Below are positions 60,680 to 64,000 of a DNA stretch of 64,000 nt, in pieces (position 1 is the first letter of the stretch; the number at the start of each line of letters is the position of its first letter). The stretch comes from Megalonaias nervosa (lineage: Eukaryota > Mollusca > Bivalvia > Unionida > Unionidae): the NCBI GenBank assembly GCA_016617855.1, contig JAECUM010017574.1:1-64000 (forward strand), given 5' to 3'. A program made the position numbers and the translations under genes. The notes under the pieces were generated by a model. The model did not search any database. It saw nothing but the letters and a program-made list of their open reading frames with translations, and had not been told where the DNA came from.

Positions 60680-61790
60680 GTTTCTCACTAGCCTGAGCGC
60701 TTTCGACTCTAATTGAGTCTTTGTGAAAGGCTGACACAGACTAGACACAAGACAAACAATAAACACAAAAGTGACAAAATTTTATATTACTATTTATAAT
60801 GGAAACAGAGTTTAAAAATGTATTTTTAGACTAGTTGGCTTCAGCTTGACTGATAATGCTGTAATCTATTTATATCTACAAACAAATGGATGAGACGCAT
60901 CACAGTCTATTCTTTATGTGAATTGGGGTAACAGTCAGTTCTATTCCGGATATGTCACTGTTTAATAGTAATGATAGGCGAGTGAGTGACCAATGAGCAA
61001 AATGAGAAAAAATATTTAAATGTAAATGTAAATGTGGCTGTAAAAGGATGATTTTAATTGCGCGTGGTTGTCTTTTTCTAGTCTATTTGATTAAGGCCGC
61101 TTGGTTTCGATGTTCAAGGGCTGCGTATCGAGTAAGATTCCTTTTCGTTCCTGGTTTCGGAACTCCAGTTGTGGTTGTAAAAAACTGCAATTAGTGTTAC
61201 ATCACTAAAATTGTGGCCAGGGGAAGAAAAGTGTTGTTTCAACTTGAGTTCTGTCCAACATCTTTATCATCCAATGAGATCCGTAGATTGATCCTTTTCT
61301 GTAGCGATTCAGTTTCAACGACATACTTGAAGGCCACAGATCTTACATGTGGAGGGAGAAATTATATTCTCTGTTTTGCACGATCCGTTTAGACCATGTA
61401 AGTTCAGGTTTTCGCTCATTACAGTGCTAGAGAATATGCTGGTCTCTATCACATGTTGACAGGTTTTACATCTTTTATAATCACAGACACCAGATTTGCT
61501 AGGGTGGTCATGGCTGGTGATTGGCGTTAGCTTCGCTCTGACTAGGAAGTCTTTGATTTCTTTTTTTGGTCTGCAGCAGGTTACTACTGGTTTATTCGGG
61601 CGGCTTAACTTTAATGTGTCAAAAGATTCAACTATAGGCTAGTGTTTCTCAATAATTTTATTTACTCTGGGGATTGTCTGGATGATAGGTCAGGATAAAT
61701 GGTATGCTATCGACTTTTCCTTCTCCTTGTGTTTAAGTAGGGCTAAACAAACAAACTGCAATGACCTACTAAAATACAGAGAGAAAGAAA
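60680..61790 (-). mobile_element. Penelope-like element remnant, copy 3
   Basis: The conserved end CCTGAGCGCTTTCGACTC matches copy 2. The body shares long near-identical phrases with copies 1 and 2 (for example TTCGGAACTCCAGTTG, GTGTTACATCACTAAA, GGTCAGGATAAATGGTAT). The minus strand shows FSSPGHNFSDVTLIAV, the endonuclease-region motif. Truncated near 61,790 and full of stops. Confidence 0.78.
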
Positions 61791-63299
61791 AGGTTTTTAG
61801 GTTTTATTGTTTGTCTGTATGTATAGGTTCATACTTGTAACTGTTTTCATGGAACGTATATTAGGAAGATTTTGCCTATAAAACAATATATAGCAACACA
61901 ATAACTTCAGGTACTTTGGTACACAAATTATCATCGTATATAACAGAGCCAATAAAGCAAAGTATTTTCTCCTTAAGACCCGGAAAGCTTCCACTTTTTT
62001 CTTCCGTTGACTTTTGTGCCTTTAAAAGTTATATACATTTTTTTTTTGAAGCCAAGAGAAAGGTAAAAATCTGGACATTACTAAATATGTTACGTGCAGA
62101 AAAACGTACTTACTTCGACAGAAATAATGGTAGGAACATTATCCGTGATGGTGATTTTGGACATTAATATAAACCCATGCATAAAATTCTGGCTTAAATC
62201 TTGGTCTTGTCGAGGACAAATGAGTGACTACTGTCAAGAATGATAATTTTAGCGATTTTTTTTAAAAACAAACGTTCAGTCATGGTATCATGATAAACTC
62301 TGTGTATCTGCATATATGTCCGCAAAGACTATTCTTATGTTTGAAAAAGATGAAAGAGAACAAAGGCAAGATTATGGATAATTAGTATTTGAATAAAATA
62401 ATAATACAAGAATTGTATATGGAATAAACTTTCTATTCGTATACTGTAAAGATTACAACTATTTTTTAAGAATCAGTTTGAAAAAGAGAAGTCCCCTACT
62501 CAAGTTCCAGTAGTATTAGTAACCGAACAGTATTTTGGTCTTTGTAAGAAAAACATACTGATTATGACTTATATGCACATGAAATGCACGAGTGAACTCG
62601 AATACAAAAAGAGCAGTTTGAATAGATTTTCTACCATTACGTTCTCGTTTTATCTGCAATTATAAAAAAACAAAGAGTATGAGTTGTTATGCAAAAGAAA
62701 TATTCCTTGCTGTACTTTCCAATACGAAGAACACTGTTAGACGTATGCAGTGGAAGGCGCGACTATTCTGAAGCAAGAGGGTTCGTTCTTAAAAGTATCT
62801 TAACATTGAGTTTTATGGACGGTGATGAAATAAGGCTAATAACGCACAGACACACACTCACATTTATAGCGGTGCAATTGCAAGATATGGTCTTAAAATG
62901 AGCAAATTATATGTCTATTTTTTGTTGTTGTCAGGATAAATAATTAATAATGGGATAATCTGTATTATTACGTGTTCGTCATACGGACAACCATAACTGT
63001 TTTGATCTAATTCCAGGCTAAGGTTAATGACAAAGGAAAGAAACCATGCTTAGCGAAAACCAACGCATTGTAACTCTAGATTGTACTAAAGTTTTGATCT
63101 CCTGGTGTATGCGTGAAAGAGGCATTAGAGAAAATGTGTCTGGATATCTTGTAGCGGGGTATCAAACACGAAATAATTTTGATAATAAAAAGTAATGTAA
63201 AGAGTTAAAGAATATTTTCACTTGGGTAAATATTGTCGCAAGATTTGCCTATGGGTGATAAACTGACTGACTGACTGAAATATTGATAAGACTGCAGTT
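61791..63299. other. Intergenic sequence, nothing recognised
   Basis: AT-rich. Two frames of 70-83 codons lack domain-like content. Confidence 0.45.
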
Positions 63300-63870
63300 G
63301 GCTCAAGCCTCCATGAGGTCTCCTTTGCAGTACCCGGTTTCGTTCCACGTGTATGCGTTCTACATCGGTCTACTCGGGGTCATACTAAATGTTTTGCATT
63401 TTTAGGGACTCTAATGAATGACCAGATAAGCTGTAGTGGCTTGCGAGTTTAGCGTTGATTTTATTGCGAATATAGCTTTTGTTGTTATTCATTTGTTTTC
63501 TGAAACGAACGGTTTTTCCTACATACTGGAAGCACACATTTTACATGTCAGGAGATAGATTCTATTTTGGCTGAACGTCAAATTGAGTTAGTTTTGATAG
63601 TGCAGGTCACACACACACAGAGACAGACATATGTGTGTGTGTGTTCAATTTGTTCACTATGACAAAATTTGTGACAAGGAATATTTGGTCAGACACCGGT
63701 TCCAGCAAAGTCCTAAGTCCAATTTCTTGGTCTCTGGCTTTTTGTAGTATGATGCTAGTCATAGCGTCATTTTCAAATTGGGTTTTCGTATAGCTTCTTA
63801 GCATGTAAGAAATGCACCCAATGTACGGTTTATGGCTTTGCTGGAGCCAGTATCCGTGCAAATTATCCTT
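63300..63870 (-). mobile_element. Possible further Penelope-like fragment
   Basis: The minus strand reads SIYLLTCKMCASSMQEK near 63,570-63,520, resembling the GIY-YIG-region sequence of Penelope-like elements, and an adjoining stretch with KPYIGCISYMLRSYTKTQ. It is more divergent than the other copies and probably belongs to another family. Confidence 0.35.
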
Positions 63871-63876
63871 GTCACA

Positions 63877-63880
<4 letters not shown>

Positions 63881-63966
<86 letters not shown>
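63881..63966. repeat. (TA)n-(GA)n microsatellite
   Basis: About 20 TA units followed by about 23 GA units. Confidence 0.97.
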
Positions 63967-63971
<5 letters not shown>

Positions 63972-64000
63972 GCGGCACAGGCATCATAGCAACGTTTCTG

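Noticed and set aside
63607..63987. 126-codon minus-strand frame beginning in Ser-Leu/Tyr-Ile repeats
   Set aside because: The start is microsatellite. Only the non-repeat part may be a Penelope fragment, listed separately at low confidence.

Overview
The window looks like nuclear DNA from a large, repeat-rich invertebrate genome. An octopus-like coleoid cephalopod is my best guess, and that is inference. The DNA is AT-rich, carries many long (TA)n, (CT)n and (CA)n microsatellites, and has short exons separated by introns of several kb. Its transposon mix fits molluscs: Penelope-like elements, DIRS-like retrotransposons, several LINEs, tRNA-derived SINEs, a MULE-type DNA transposon and a Polinton/Maverick. 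There are no bacterial-type operons. Most open frames of 60-90 codons are chance or microsatellite frames.

Host genes. (1) From about 1.9 to 40.1 kb on the plus strand, ten short exons with consistent splice phases can be chained into one modular gene. All junctions are phase 1 until the last two exons. The first seven exons encode small cysteine-containing modules that resemble the GFR-alpha/GAS1 fold. They are followed by a Thr-rich linker and then a region resembling the BPSL0067/NlpC-like domain. The 5' and 3' ends were not found. (2) From 53.3 to 56.5 kb, five exons encode the C-terminal half of a GH13 alpha-amylase-family protein (maltase or SLC3A1/rBAT-like). They keep their introns but carry several in-frame stops, so this is most likely a non-processed pseudogene.

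Mobile DNA. 5.2-6.6, 12.6-13.9, 60.7-61.8 and perhaps 63.3-63.9 kb hold Penelope-like remnants (minus strand). 6.6-8.4 kb is a degenerate satellite, with an inverted piece of the same satellite at 9.4-9.9 kb. 14.3-15.9 kb is a MULE-like DNA transposon remnant. 24.7-39.6 kb is a decayed Polinton with recognisable terminal inverted repeats, a packaging ATPase, a PLA2-like protein, a retroviral-type integrase, a penton-like and a fibre-like protein. It sits in the intron between exons 9 and 10 of gene (1). The Polinton has itself been hit by a CFDP2/RTE-like LINE (30.3-34.3 kb, with target-site duplication), a tRNA-SINE (35.8-36.1 kb, with target-site duplication) and an L2/CR1-like LINE (36.6-38.7 kb). 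40.7-41.5 kb is a further LINE fragment, 44.2-44.6 kb a second copy of the SINE, and 45.9-48.4 kb a decayed DIRS-like element with RNase H and tyrosine-recombinase remnants.

All family names come from reading translated motifs by eye; no database search was run. Exon borders are inferred from AG/GT signals, phase and reading-frame continuity.
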